From Bacillus sp. CH30_1T (GTDB lineage: Bacteria; Bacillota; Bacilli; Bacillales; Bacillaceae_B), in NCBI RefSeq assembly GCF_008364765.1, contig NZ_VTUY01000003.1, positions 63,657 to 127,656 on the forward strand: a stretch of 64,000 nt of DNA, written 5' to 3'. Numbering within the stretch: the first letter of the stretch is position 1; every line of letters begins with the position of its first letter. The position numbers were made by a program, and so were the translations under genes. Under the pieces are notes generated by a model, which was not told where the DNA came from, did no database searches, and saw only the letters and a list, made by a program, of their open reading frames with translations. Below are positions 25,444-33,457 of this stretch, in pieces.

Positions 25444-26541
25444 TTATCGAATTCTGGACTCAGATTCTGAATCAAAGAAATGAGCTTTGTTCATATCAAA
25501 AGCAAGTTCAATTGTTTGACCGGCAGCGATATCGGTACGAGAGTCAACGCGGGCTACAAACTCTTGTCCTTCTAATTGGGAGTAAAGCATTGTTTCAGCA
25601 CCTGTTAATTCAGATACTTCAATTTTCGCAGTGATTTTCGCTCCTTGTGCAGTATCTAAGAATAGTGGCTCATCATGAATATCCTCAGGACGCACTCCCA
25701 GAACGATGCTCTTGCCTACATGACCTTGTTCGCGAAGCACTTTCATTTTCCCTTCCGGTACGGAAACTTTGGTATTTCCAATTACGAATGTACCATCTTC
25801 AAGGGAGCCATGGAAGAAGTTCATAGCAGGTGATCCAATGAATCCGCCTACGAAAACATTTTCAGGCTTATCGTAAACTTCTTTAGGAGAACCAACTTGT
25901 TGGATGACTCCATCCTTCATGACAACAATACGTGTTGCCATTGTCATTGCTTCTGTTTGGTCATGAGTTACGTAAATCGTTGTAGTTTGTAAACGTTGGT
26001 GAAGCTTGGCGATCTCTGCACGCATTTGCACACGAAGCTTAGCATCAAGGTTGGATAAAGGCTCATCCATTAAGAACACTTTCGCATCACGAACGATGGC
26101 ACGGCCAAGTGCTACACGCTGACGCTGCCCACCTGATAATGCTTTCGGTTTACGATCAAGCAGTGCTTCAAGACCAAGGATCTTAGCCGCTTCTTGAACA
26201 CGACGGTCAATTTCTTGTTTATCGAACTTACGTAATTTAAGACCAAAGGCCATATTATCGTAAACGCTCATGTGTGGGTATAGGGCATAGTTCTGGAAAA
26301 CCATGGCGATATCACGGTCTTTTGGTGCCACATCGTTTACGCGCTTTCCATCTATAGAGAAATCTCCTTTAGAAATTTCTTCAAGTCCGGCAATCATACG
26401 AAGAGTCGTTGACTTCCCGCAACCTGAAGGTCCTACAAATACGATAAACTCTTTATCTTGAATATGAAGATTAAAGTCATTTACTGCTGTAACCTTACCA
26501 TCATAAATTTTGTGGATATTTTCTAATTTTAATTCAGCCAT
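25444..26541 (-). CDS. msmX: Multi-sugar importer ATPase MsmX/UgpC
   Basis: A 365-residue CUT1-type ABC ATPase, the length of B. subtilis MsmX. It has Walker A GPSGCGKST near residue 38, signature LSGGQRQR, Walker B FLMDEPLSNLD and a C-terminal MOI/TOBE domain (about 240-365, VLGVRPEDIHDE). MsmX is a shared ATPase that energises several carbohydrate importers whose operons lack their own; accordingly no permease or binding protein is next to it. The ATG at 26541 follows GGAGGAG. Confidence 0.88.
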   Translation of the reverse strand: MAELKLENIHKIYDGKVTAVNDFNLHIQDKEFIVFVGPSGCGKSTTLRMIAGLEEISKGDFSIDGKRVNDVAPKDRDIAMVFQNYALYPHMSVYDNMAFGLKLRKFDKQEIDRRVQEAAKILGLEALLDRKPKALSGGQRQRVALGRAIVRDAKVFLMDEPLSNLDAKLRVQMRAEIAKLHQRLQTTTIYVTHDQTEAMTMATRIVVMKDGVIQQVGSPKEVYDKPENVFVGGFIGSPAMNFFHGSLEDGTFVIGNTKVSVPEGKMKVLREQGHVGKSIVLGVRPEDIHDEPLFLDTAQGAKITAKIEVSELTGAETMLYSQLEGQEFVARVDSRTDIAAGQTIELAFDMNKAHFFDSESESRIR

Positions 26542-26638
26542 TTTACCTTCTCCTCCTTGAATTGCAATCGTTTTCATCTATAGACCTATTGTAGAGAAAG
26601 CGGATTCAAAACGATATGGTCAACTTGCACAAAGTTCC

Positions 26639-27553
26639 TTATTCCTTTTTATGCAGGTTGTCAGATTGAAAGTTCAAGCATGCGAAATAGGCTAAAATTC
26701 CACCTTGAAATGTTTTAATATCAATATTGGTTTTTTCAATGAACTTATCAATTCGATACTGTACGCTATTCCGGTGCATAAACAGTTTCTTGGCAGTCTG
26801 ACTGATATTTGATTGATGCTCGAGAAAAGCCTTAACAGTGTGAATCAATTCAGGATCTTCCTGAAAGGTGTCAGCCACCTTTGTGAAAATTTGTTTTTTC
26901 CATTCCTGAGGTAAATGATGCAGGGCAAATTCAGGCAGAACCGTCACCACGGATTGAATAAATGCCTGCTTCTGCACCGTTCTGGAGAATGAAAACAATT
27001 CCCGCTCATATTTAAAGGTGTGAGGGAATTGTGGAACCTCATGAAATTGTCCTATGAAATAAGAAAGACTGACGAAAAAGTCCGACTCAATCACATGGGA
27101 AATCGTCAGTAATTGCTCTTCATCCAAATTCCATTCATTTTTCTCTTCAATGAGCAACCCCATATTATCATCTTGAAATACAAGAAGCGTGTTGAGGGGT
27201 AAAAGATGTTGAAACGCCTCTTTTAATAGGAGCTGGTCTAAACTCTCCTTCATCGAGAATTGAATGATTCGGAATTCGCCGGCTATATTTGAAGGCATTG
27301 GTCCATTCTTATATAAATAGTTGAACCATTCCATTGAGTTGGGAGAATCATTGATCGATCCGGATGGATTTATTATCTCTTTGAACAAGCAGTTCAATAA
27401 CTCCATTTCCTCATGAGTGATTTCACTTCTATCAATGCCTATGTATTCATCTTCTGCTTCATTTGTAAACCAAATCTTTGTAGCTTCAAGATTGGTTGGA
27501 TAATGGTTTTGGATTAAGGAAGCAGGAAATTTTTTACGTAAAGATGTAAACAT
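26639..27553 (-). CDS. PucR/CdaR-type helix-turn-helix regulator (YxkF-like)
   Basis: A 304-residue regulator whose C-terminus (FLEHQSNISQTAKKLFMHRNSVQYRIDKF...) is the PucR C-terminal HTH_30 domain. The long N-terminal part is a probable sensor without a recognisable ligand pocket. In B. subtilis a PucR-like gene, yxkF, also lies directly upstream of msmX in the same direction, so this is probably its counterpart and may control sugar uptake. Only 97 bases separate it from the msmX start. Confidence 0.78.
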   Translation of the reverse strand: MFTSLRKKFPASLIQNHYPTNLEATKIWFTNEAEDEYIGIDRSEITHEEMELLNCLFKEIINPSGSINDSPNSMEWFNYLYKNGPMPSNIAGEFRIIQFSMKESLDQLLLKEAFQHLLPLNTLLVFQDDNMGLLIEEKNEWNLDEEQLLTISHVIESDFFVSLSYFIGQFHEVPQFPHTFKYERELFSFSRTVQKQAFIQSVVTVLPEFALHHLPQEWKKQIFTKVADTFQEDPELIHTVKAFLEHQSNISQTAKKLFMHRNSVQYRIDKFIEKTNIDIKTFQGGILAYFACLNFQSDNLHKKE

Positions 27554-27702
27554 GTCATCCCTCTTTGTTCATTATTATAGTAAAAAAGGTTATAATGTCT
27601 ATTGTACTGAAATAGTTGGATTAATCAAAGTGTGCATTATTGCAAAGAATCGCTAATTTTAATACTATTGAAGAATGAATAAATCATTATGAGGTGTCCT
27701 AA

Positions 27703-27963
27703 ATGGAATATACTAAAGAAGTTACGAATCGAATGAAACGTCTTGAAGGTCAAGTGCGCGGCGTGTTGAAGATGATGGAAGAGGAAAAACACTGTAAGGA
27801 TGTTGTGACTCAATTATCTGCCGTTCGTACTGCAGTTGATCGTACATTGGGTCTCATCGTTGCGAAAAACCTGGAAGCCTGCATACGTGAATCGGAAGAA
27901 GAGGGAATCAATGCAGAAGATGCTATTCAAGAAGCCGTCAATTTGCTTGTCAGAAGTCGATAA
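27703..27963 (+). CDS. CsoR-family persulfide sensor, CstR-like
   Basis: An 86-residue four-helix repressor of the CsoR/RcnR family. The two conserved cysteines are C31 (KHCKDVV) and C60 (KNLEACI). The copper ligand His four residues before the second Cys is Asn here, the pattern of CstR and not of CsoR. CstR proteins sense per- and polysulfides by forming a Cys-Cys polysulfide bridge. No sulfide-detoxification genes (rhodanese, SQR, TauE) are adjacent, so its target is elsewhere. GAGGTG precedes the ATG. Confidence 0.82.
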   Translation: MEYTKEVTNRMKRLEGQVRGVLKMMEEEKHCKDVVTQLSAVRTAVDRTLGLIVAKNLEACIRESEEEGINAEDAIQEAVNLLVRSR

Positions 27964-27968
27964 ATACT

Positions 27969-28012
27969 AAAAGCTGCCTTAGGGAAAGACTCCTTGATTG
28001 GCAGCTTTTTTG
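27969..28012 (+). terminator. Terminator after the CstR-like gene
   Basis: A 10-bp stem AAAAGCTGCC/GGCAGCTTTT followed by T, immediately before the repeat array. Confidence 0.88.
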
Positions 28013-28018
28013 TTTGGT

Positions 28019-28771
28019 GTCCAGCTCCAGCGCCTAGCCCCTCGAGGTCATAAGTCAGTCTTGCTAAAAAGGCAAAAAGCGCCTTTCCAGCAAGCCCACC
28101 ATATGCTTGTCGGGGCTGAACAAGGCGCTTCCGCTTTTCTATTTGTCCAGCTCCGGTGGCTAGAGGCTCGAGGTCATAAGCCAAGAATGCCAAAAAGGCA
28201 AGGAGCGCCTTTCCGGCATTCTCGTCTTATGCTTGTCGCCTCTGGGCAAGCCCCCTCCGCTTTTCTATTGTCCAGCTCCAGCGCCTAGCCCCTCGAGGTC
28301 ATAAGTCAGTCTTGCTAAAAAGGCAAAAAGCGCCTTTCCAGCAAGCCCACCATATGCTTGTCGGGGCTGAACAAGGCGCTTCCGCTTTTCTATTTGTCCA
28401 GCTCCGGTGGCTAGAGGCTCGAGGTCATAAGCCAAGAATGCCAAAAAGGCAAGGTGCGCCTTTCCGGCATTCTCGTCTTATGCTTGTCGCCTCTGGGCAA
28501 GCCCCCTCCGCTTTTCTATTGTCCAGCTCCAGCGCCTAGCCCCTCGAGGTCATAAGTCAGTCTTGCTAAAAAGGCCAAAAGCGCCTTTCCAGCAAGCCCG
28601 CCTTATGCTTGTCGGGGCTGAACAAGGCGCTTCCGCTTTTCTATTTGTCCAGCTCCGGTGGCTAGAGGCTCGAGGTCATAAGCCAAGAATGCCAAAAAGG
28701 CAAGGAGCGCCTTTCCGGCATTCTCGTCTTATGCTTGTCGCCTCTGAACAAGCCCCCTCCGCTTTTCTATT
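28019..28771. repeat. Tandem array of a structured 251-bp repeat (three units, six half-units)
   Basis: Three near-identical units start at 28019, 28270 and 28521, exactly 251 bp apart. Each consists of two diverged halves beginning GTCCAGCTCC (second halves at 28145, 28396 and 28647). Each half folds on itself: outer GCGCCTAGCCCC or TAGAGGC pairs with GGGGCT...AGGCGC or GCCTC; an inner CATAAG/CTTATG stem and an AAAGGC/GCCTTT hairpin follow. Only a few bases differ between copies, so amplification is recent. Apparent ORFs in it are chance. A further copy lies at 53.7 kb, so it is a dispersed, probably RNA-structured, family. Confidence 0.92.
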
Positions 28772-28946
28772 TCGGCGGGGCTTCATGTTCTGTGATTTCG
28801 ATTGCTTCTTCGATGTTGGTTGTGTTTTCCCTCATGTGGACTGAACCTCCGGACATGCCTTCGTTAATAAAACGGTCCACATCGAGAAATGCTTTTTCTT
28901 TTCCTTCGTAATTGGTATCCGGAAGGAATTGATCATCTTTTTTCAT
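28767..28946 (-). CDS. Small conserved hypothetical protein
   Basis: A 59-residue hydrophilic protein (MKKDDQFLPDTNYEGKEKAF...), acidic overall and with no membrane segment. The ATG at 28946 is chosen because AGGAGG stands nine bases upstream; an ATG six bases earlier is too close. The 3' end abuts the repeat array, and the stop codon lies in its boundary. Family not identified with certainty; similar small proteins are found in Bacillus near spore genes. Confidence 0.6.
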   Translation of the reverse strand: MKKDDQFLPDTNYEGKEKAFLDVDRFINEGMSGGSVHMRENTTNIEEAIEITEHEAPPK

Positions 28947-29043
28947 GCTCATCAGCCTCCTAACATTAGTTTTGGAAAGGAAGCTGAAGTTATGCATGAA
29001 GGCTCATTAATTTCTCTTTTTTAGGTGAATTATGTACGTTCTA

Positions 29044-29253
29044 TCAATCATAAACGTGGAATAGCATCAGTTCATGAAGCTGCTTCTTAAGGGTGTCTTC
29101 CTTATCAGCCGGTGGAGTAGCTCCGGTCCATTCAATATTACCGTCTTTATGGTAATTCCCTTGATATTTTGTCCCGCTGAAGTAAAAGGAAAACGTCCAG
29201 CCGGGAAGCTGTTTATTTTCGAACATGCTTTTATATTGAAAATGTTGAATCAT
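29044..29253 (-). CDS. yheE: YheE-like small protein (DUF5342)
   Basis: A 69-residue cytosolic protein with the family pattern FENKQLPGWTFSFYF...YQGNYHKDGNIEWTG and the C-terminal HELMLFHVYD. B. subtilis YheE has the same layout and lies next to the yheCD genes, as here. No function is known. GGAGGTGATG precedes the ATG, and a cre-like sequence lies in the promoter region. Confidence 0.78.
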   Translation of the reverse strand: MIQHFQYKSMFENKQLPGWTFSFYFSGTKYQGNYHKDGNIEWTGATPPADKEDTLKKQLHELMLFHVYD

Positions 29254-29274
29254 TTTACATCACCTCCAATATTA

Positions 29275-29315
29275 TTGTAAACGTTTTAATACATGCTGTG
29301 TAGGTATGTATTAAA
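29275..29315. promoter_or_regulatory. Cre-like site and operator-like inverted repeat between yheE and the ferritin-like gene
   Basis: TTGTAAACGTTTTAA (29275-29289) differs from the CcpA cre consensus at one defined position. It overlaps an inverted repeat TTTAATACAT/ATGTATTAAA (29285-29294 and 29306-29315) with 11 bases between arms. Both lie between two divergent genes; regulator unknown. Confidence 0.35.
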
Positions 29316-29375
29316 TGTATCATAAATGGAATTCTCCTCTAATAGAATTTACTGAAGAGATAGGGGGGACGAAGA

Positions 29376-29774
29376 ATGAATTCGTTTATTCGTGATTTGC
29401 AAAAGGCGATCAGTGATGAATGGACAGCCTATTATTTCTATAAAGAATTAAAAGGGCGGACGAATAATCCACTATATGTAGAGTATATCGAACATGCCCG
29501 GAAGGATGAAAAAGTACATTATGAAATGTTCCAATACCTCCACTATTTATTAACGGGAGAGTATTACGTGCATAAGAAAGAGAAGGTAGGGTTTACTACT
29601 TTTAAAGAAGGAGTCCTGAGAGCACTGAAGGATGAGCTTGAAGCTGCAGAATTCTACAGGGACATGTTGCTGGAGATCCCGAATCAACAAGCCTATAAGC
29701 CCCTTTTTATTGCCATGACTGATGAAATGGAACATGCTACGAGATTTTCTACTATCTATAATTCATTACGGTAA
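29376..29774 (+). CDS. Ferritin-like di-iron domain protein
   Basis: A 132-residue four-helix protein with iron-ligand-like motifs in order: SDEWTAYYFY (Glu, helix 1), ARKDEKVHYEMF (ExxH, helix 2), KDELEAAEFY (helix 3) and DEMEHATRF (ExxH, helix 4). This is the rubrerythrin/ferritin-like superfamily; related Bacillus proteins are poorly characterised and may act in peroxide protection or iron handling. AGGGGGG precedes the ATG. It is convergent with the yheD cluster. Confidence 0.78.
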   Translation: MNSFIRDLQKAISDEWTAYYFYKELKGRTNNPLYVEYIEHARKDEKVHYEMFQYLHYLLTGEYYVHKKEKVGFTTFKEGVLRALKDELEAAEFYRDMLLEIPNQQAYKPLFIAMTDEMEHATRFSTIYNSLR

Positions 29775-29782
29775 GATTGAAA

Positions 29783-29809
29783 AAGGTTGAACCACCTGGA
29801 TTCAACCTT
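29783..29809. terminator. Hairpin between the ferritin-like gene and the YheC/D cluster
   Basis: A 9-bp stem AAGGTTGAA/TTCAACCTT that overlaps the last bases of the minus-strand gene. An A-run on the left acts as the T-run for the minus strand. Confidence 0.6.
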
Positions 29810-30995
29810 CGCTATTTTTAGCACTGAGTGTGAAGAATGTGCGGACAAGCTGTTTTCGGCGTTTGTTTTCAATTTCCTCTTCATCAAAGCTCATGGGCTT
29901 TGAATTGATTTCAAATAATACAAATCCCCCATGTTCCCGGGGAGCTAGGTCTATGGAGAACTCTCCAACATACCCAAAGGATTTAGCAAGCACTTCCCCA
30001 CATTTTTGAACGATCCGTGAGATTTCCTTTTTGGTATGAGCGTCTGCGACTTCTTTAAGTGAAATAATCTTCCCACCGGTAGGTACATGAGTGGTGACTT
30101 CCTGTCGCTGTGACATGCGGACACCAATACCTATTAAACGAAAATCTTCTCCCGTGTGGAGGACTAATATTCGGAAGTCATAACGATGATCATGCAATGT
30201 TTTACAGGCAACGGCTTCCTGCATAATCCACTGGTGACTATTAAACCATTCGCTGTATGATTGAAACAAGCGGGATACGTTTAAGAACCTCTCCATTTTT
30301 TTAATGCTTTTGCAGAGAATACGTCCATTGTCATCAATCTCGATGAGTCTAATTCCCTTTCCTTGCGAAGCGAGAGAGTGTTTCACGTATACTTTTTTAT
30401 GTGTCGTAAGAAAGTTGGTAAAGGACTCTTCATTTGTGACAAGTTCAGTTTGAGGCAGGTAGGGATCGAGTTCACGACTTTTGGAAAGAAGCTCGTATAT
30501 TTTCCATTTGTTAAAGAAATGGGGGTTGAAAAAAGGAATTTTATGTTCCTTGATAAAATGGAGAAGCTTCTCATAGGCCTGATTTTGCTCAGCATGCCTC
30601 GAGGGAACGCGATTGTATATGACGTTTGGAACAGGAAATAGGCATTTCACCCATTTGTTTAATAGCTGATTGTACATGATCCCGGAAATGGAATCACCGA
30701 AAATATCTTGAGGAGAGAAGACAAAACAGATTCCCCCTGCCTGTTCAACGTCCAGTTGAATCGATCGAAACAATTCAAAATTCCCTTTGTATTTATTCCT
30801 TTCCTCCTTACTTGCTACGATTCCGATCAGGGGGATCGCCGGAATATTTTTCTGATGGGGTGAAATGGTGAATTGATAGCAATCTTTTGAATCCTTAGAA
30901 GAAAGCAGAAATGAATTCTTCGCAAACCCATATGTTGTTATAGATTCTTCCACATGAAAAAAGGTTTTCTTACCCCGATCATAAAGGATGTTCAT
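29802..30995 (-). CDS. YheC/YheD-family coat-associated ATP-grasp protein (paralogue 4)
   Basis: A 397-residue ATP-grasp protein of the YheC/YheD endospore coat-associated family. Signature parts are VIYNRVPSRHAE (about 138), FNPHFFNKWKIYELL (about 170), VKHSLASQGKGIRLIE (ATP-binding lysine/glycine loop, about 215) and FSIDLAPREHGGFVLFEINSKPM (metal-binding Asp/Glu/Asn, about 360). It starts inside the stop codon of the preceding yheD (ATGA overlap), so it is the last cistron of a four-gene operon. It is not one of the two copies found in B. subtilis. Confidence 0.85.
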   Translation of the reverse strand: MNILYDRGKKTFFHVEESITTYGFAKNSFLLSSKDSKDCYQFTISPHQKNIPAIPLIGIVASKEERNKYKGNFELFRSIQLDVEQAGGICFVFSPQDIFGDSISGIMYNQLLNKWVKCLFPVPNVIYNRVPSRHAEQNQAYEKLLHFIKEHKIPFFNPHFFNKWKIYELLSKSRELDPYLPQTELVTNEESFTNFLTTHKKVYVKHSLASQGKGIRLIEIDDNGRILCKSIKKMERFLNVSRLFQSYSEWFNSHQWIMQEAVACKTLHDHRYDFRILVLHTGEDFRLIGIGVRMSQRQEVTTHVPTGGKIISLKEVADAHTKKEISRIVQKCGEVLAKSFGYVGEFSIDLAPREHGGFVLFEINSKPMSFDEEEIENKRRKQLVRTFFTLSAKNSEG

Positions 30996-32365
30996 GGGAG
31001 CATTTCCTCAGGATGATTCAAGCTTTGCTGAGTGAGAAAGATTCCAAATGATAAGGCAAGTTTTCTTGTTAATAAATCAAAGCTCTTCAAATGTGGGTGG
31101 GAAAAAATAGACCTTCCCGGCTTAGAGTTTGCTTCAAACATCCAAATTCGATGATTTTTGTCCACTCCGAAGTCAAAGCCGATTTCTCCAATATATCCTT
31201 CCAGATTTCGTTCGATGGCATGTGATAGTGTTAACGCTGCGTCCTTTAGTGCACCTGCAATAACTTCTCGGGCTGCTTCGTCTGGAAACAACTCCGATAA
31301 AATTTTTACTTCCCCACCGTTATTCGCATGGGTGGTCACACTTCCTGACCCTGCCACTTTTCCAGCTATTGCACTTACTTGCCAGGCTCCATCCTCACCT
31401 TTATTCGTATGAACCCGGAAGTCGATCGGCCGGTTATTTTCCTGCAACAGGGAAATTCCCCGCTGGACAATAAAAGTGTCAAGATTTCGATTCTTAAAGA
31501 CCGTATTGACAAGTTGCTCCAAGGACTTAAATTTCAGTAAGCGATTTTTAAGATCTGCATCCCTGAACCTGCAATAATATTCTTCAGAAGAGCGATTATA
31601 CGTAATCTTGTGGATGCCGTTGCCGAGACTGCCATTTTTCGGTTTAAGATAAATATGATGATAGGAGGAAAGCATTCTTTCCATCTCATCAAATGATTGA
31701 AATGAATGTGTTTCCGGCAGCAGATGCTGGACTGAAGAATCGTTTTCCAGTCGTTCAAACAAATCAAGCTTATTAAAAAAACCTGGATTGTACCAGGGAA
31801 TACCGTATTCCCTCTGTAGTCTTTCTTTGATGTTCTGGTACGTTTTCCGCTTTTCACTGCGGCGGTTCGGTAGCCTGTCATAGATAACATTGGGAAAAGG
31901 AACTTCCTCGATTTCCCAACCTTCTCCAAAGTGAAAATATCCCTTTACCAGTCCGTTCTCCCAATTAATATGACGCTCTCCAAACACAAAGGGAATGACT
32001 CCGAGGGATGATTGAACAGATAAGAGCTTTTTGAAGAAATAGGAGCGCTCACCAATCGGGCTTAAGCTAAAGCTTGTGAAACCTGAGGTGAATATGCCAA
32101 TGAGCACCCCTGCATATAAACAATCCTCTTTACAAAAGAGAGAAAGGGACTTTACTTTAGAAGGAAGATGTAGCTTCCCGGCTAAACCAGAGCTAATGCC
32201 AATCACGTTACGTCCATTCGGATGACGCTTACATTCCGCGTATTGCCGTGCAGTTCCAAGGATCACTGTATGAGGGAACGTTTCTTCCTCCAGCTTGAAG
32301 CCAGAGGGGAGGTAGAGAAGGCTTTCTTCATCTTGGAATTGTTCTATTTTGTACGTTTTAAGCAT
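30992..32365 (-). CDS. yheD: Endospore coat-associated protein YheD
   Basis: A 457-residue YheC/YheD-family ATP-grasp protein, close to the B. subtilis YheD length. An N-terminal domain (about 1-110) precedes VIYDRLPNRRSEK, WYNPGFFNKLDLFERL, LKPKNGSLGNGIHKI and the catalytic end EIGFDFGVDKNHRIWMFEANSKPG. YheD localises around the forespore and in the coat. Its ATG overlaps the yheC stop (TAATG) and its stop overlaps the next start, so the cluster is translationally coupled. Confidence 0.86.
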   Translation of the reverse strand: MLKTYKIEQFQDEESLLYLPSGFKLEEETFPHTVILGTARQYAECKRHPNGRNVIGISSGLAGKLHLPSKVKSLSLFCKEDCLYAGVLIGIFTSGFTSFSLSPIGERSYFFKKLLSVQSSLGVIPFVFGERHINWENGLVKGYFHFGEGWEIEEVPFPNVIYDRLPNRRSEKRKTYQNIKERLQREYGIPWYNPGFFNKLDLFERLENDSSVQHLLPETHSFQSFDEMERMLSSYHHIYLKPKNGSLGNGIHKITYNRSSEEYYCRFRDADLKNRLLKFKSLEQLVNTVFKNRNLDTFIVQRGISLLQENNRPIDFRVHTNKGEDGAWQVSAIAGKVAGSGSVTTHANNGGEVKILSELFPDEAAREVIAGALKDAALTLSHAIERNLEGYIGEIGFDFGVDKNHRIWMFEANSKPGRSIFSHPHLKSFDLLTRKLALSFGIFLTQQSLNHPEEMLP

Positions 32366-33453
32366 TAGTAATCACCTCGTCTTAAGGAAGTTAGTGATTG
32401 TGATGCCAAGAACTCACAATAATCTAATGGAGCTTTGTATAAGGATGGCAGTTTTTCTTGTCCTAATGCATCTACTACCTTATGTCCTGGCTTGGAGTTC
32501 ATATCCAGAATCCACAGTGATTGATCCTCTGCAATAATAATGTCAACTCCAATTTCAAACAGGGATGAAAAATGTTCTTCAAGTATTAAAGGCATTTCTT
32601 CCATAAGGTCAGTGAGTTCTTCTTCAATATAGTCCCATGAAGCATTATGAAGGGTCTTCCAATCACTGTATGATTTGTATGAAGCCCCTCGACTGATATT
32701 GGTCAGAATTGCCTGCTGTTCCCCTACGCGGATCGCCCGCTGAAATTCTCTCCATTCTCCATAAGCGTTTTTATTCAAAAGAATGCGCAGATCAAAAGGA
32801 GCATCCTCTTTCGTCAGATTGAGAATCCGCTTTTGACAAATGAAAGTATGCTGCAGAAGGATTCGATTAACCCACTTGATAAAGATCTCTTTCTTTTGGA
32901 AGGATTGTTCCTTGATCCCTTCCTTTTTAGTTGTTCGAACGACTATCCCCCCCTGGCTTTCCACAAGATGATAAATGGCAAATCCATGGGCTCCATCGAC
33001 TGGTTTGATGATTATATCTTTATGTTCAGTAAGTAGATTAAATAAATGATTTCCATCGGTCACAAGATATGTTTCGGGAATATAAGGGGAGATTGGCGTC
33101 TTTTTAAGTTTTTCGTAAAGATGCCATTTGTTTGGTAATCCATAGCCGAGAAATCGAATGTGTCTCTGGTTCTTTAACCACTGAACGACGGCTTTTGCCT
33201 GCTGGGACTGTATATCCTTTTGGTAATACGTACGGTCGTAGATATATTCTGGAATTTCAAAGGCTTCATTTTCCCATGATTGTGACTCTCTATTGAAATA
33301 AAATCCATCCACCGTTTCGTTTAAAGGAGAGATTCCTTTGGGGGAGAACAGATAAAGATCAATAGGATAAGAGAGGGATTGTTTCGCTATTCTAAGAAAG
33401 TAGCTATTCGTTACTTGCGGAGTAAGGGTCATAATGCCCAATGATTGGTTCAT
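32365..33453 (-). CDS. yheC: Endospore coat-associated protein YheC
   Basis: A 362-residue member of the same family, matching the length and order of B. subtilis yheC upstream of yheD. It lacks the longer N-terminal domain of its neighbours. Motifs are YIYDRTYYQKD (about 70), FLGYGLPNKWHLYEKL, IIKPVDGAHGFAIYHL (ATP loop) and EIGVDIIIAEDQSLWILDMNSKPG. Four bases separate it from the gene upstream. Role in coat or cortex assembly is by family. Confidence 0.86.
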   Translation of the reverse strand: MNQSLGIMTLTPQVTNSYFLRIAKQSLSYPIDLYLFSPKGISPLNETVDGFYFNRESQSWENEAFEIPEYIYDRTYYQKDIQSQQAKAVVQWLKNQRHIRFLGYGLPNKWHLYEKLKKTPISPYIPETYLVTDGNHLFNLLTEHKDIIIKPVDGAHGFAIYHLVESQGGIVVRTTKKEGIKEQSFQKKEIFIKWVNRILLQHTFICQKRILNLTKEDAPFDLRILLNKNAYGEWREFQRAIRVGEQQAILTNISRGASYKSYSDWKTLHNASWDYIEEELTDLMEEMPLILEEHFSSLFEIGVDIIIAEDQSLWILDMNSKPGHKVVDALGQEKLPSLYKAPLDYCEFLASQSLTSLRRGDY

Positions 33454-33457
33454 CGTT

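Noticed and set aside
27927..28844. Several 75-96 codon open frames on both strands through the 28-kb repeat
   Set aside because: They repeat the same sequence because the DNA is a tandem repeat, have no ribosome sites, and run through strong RNA-like stems. They are by-products of the repeat.
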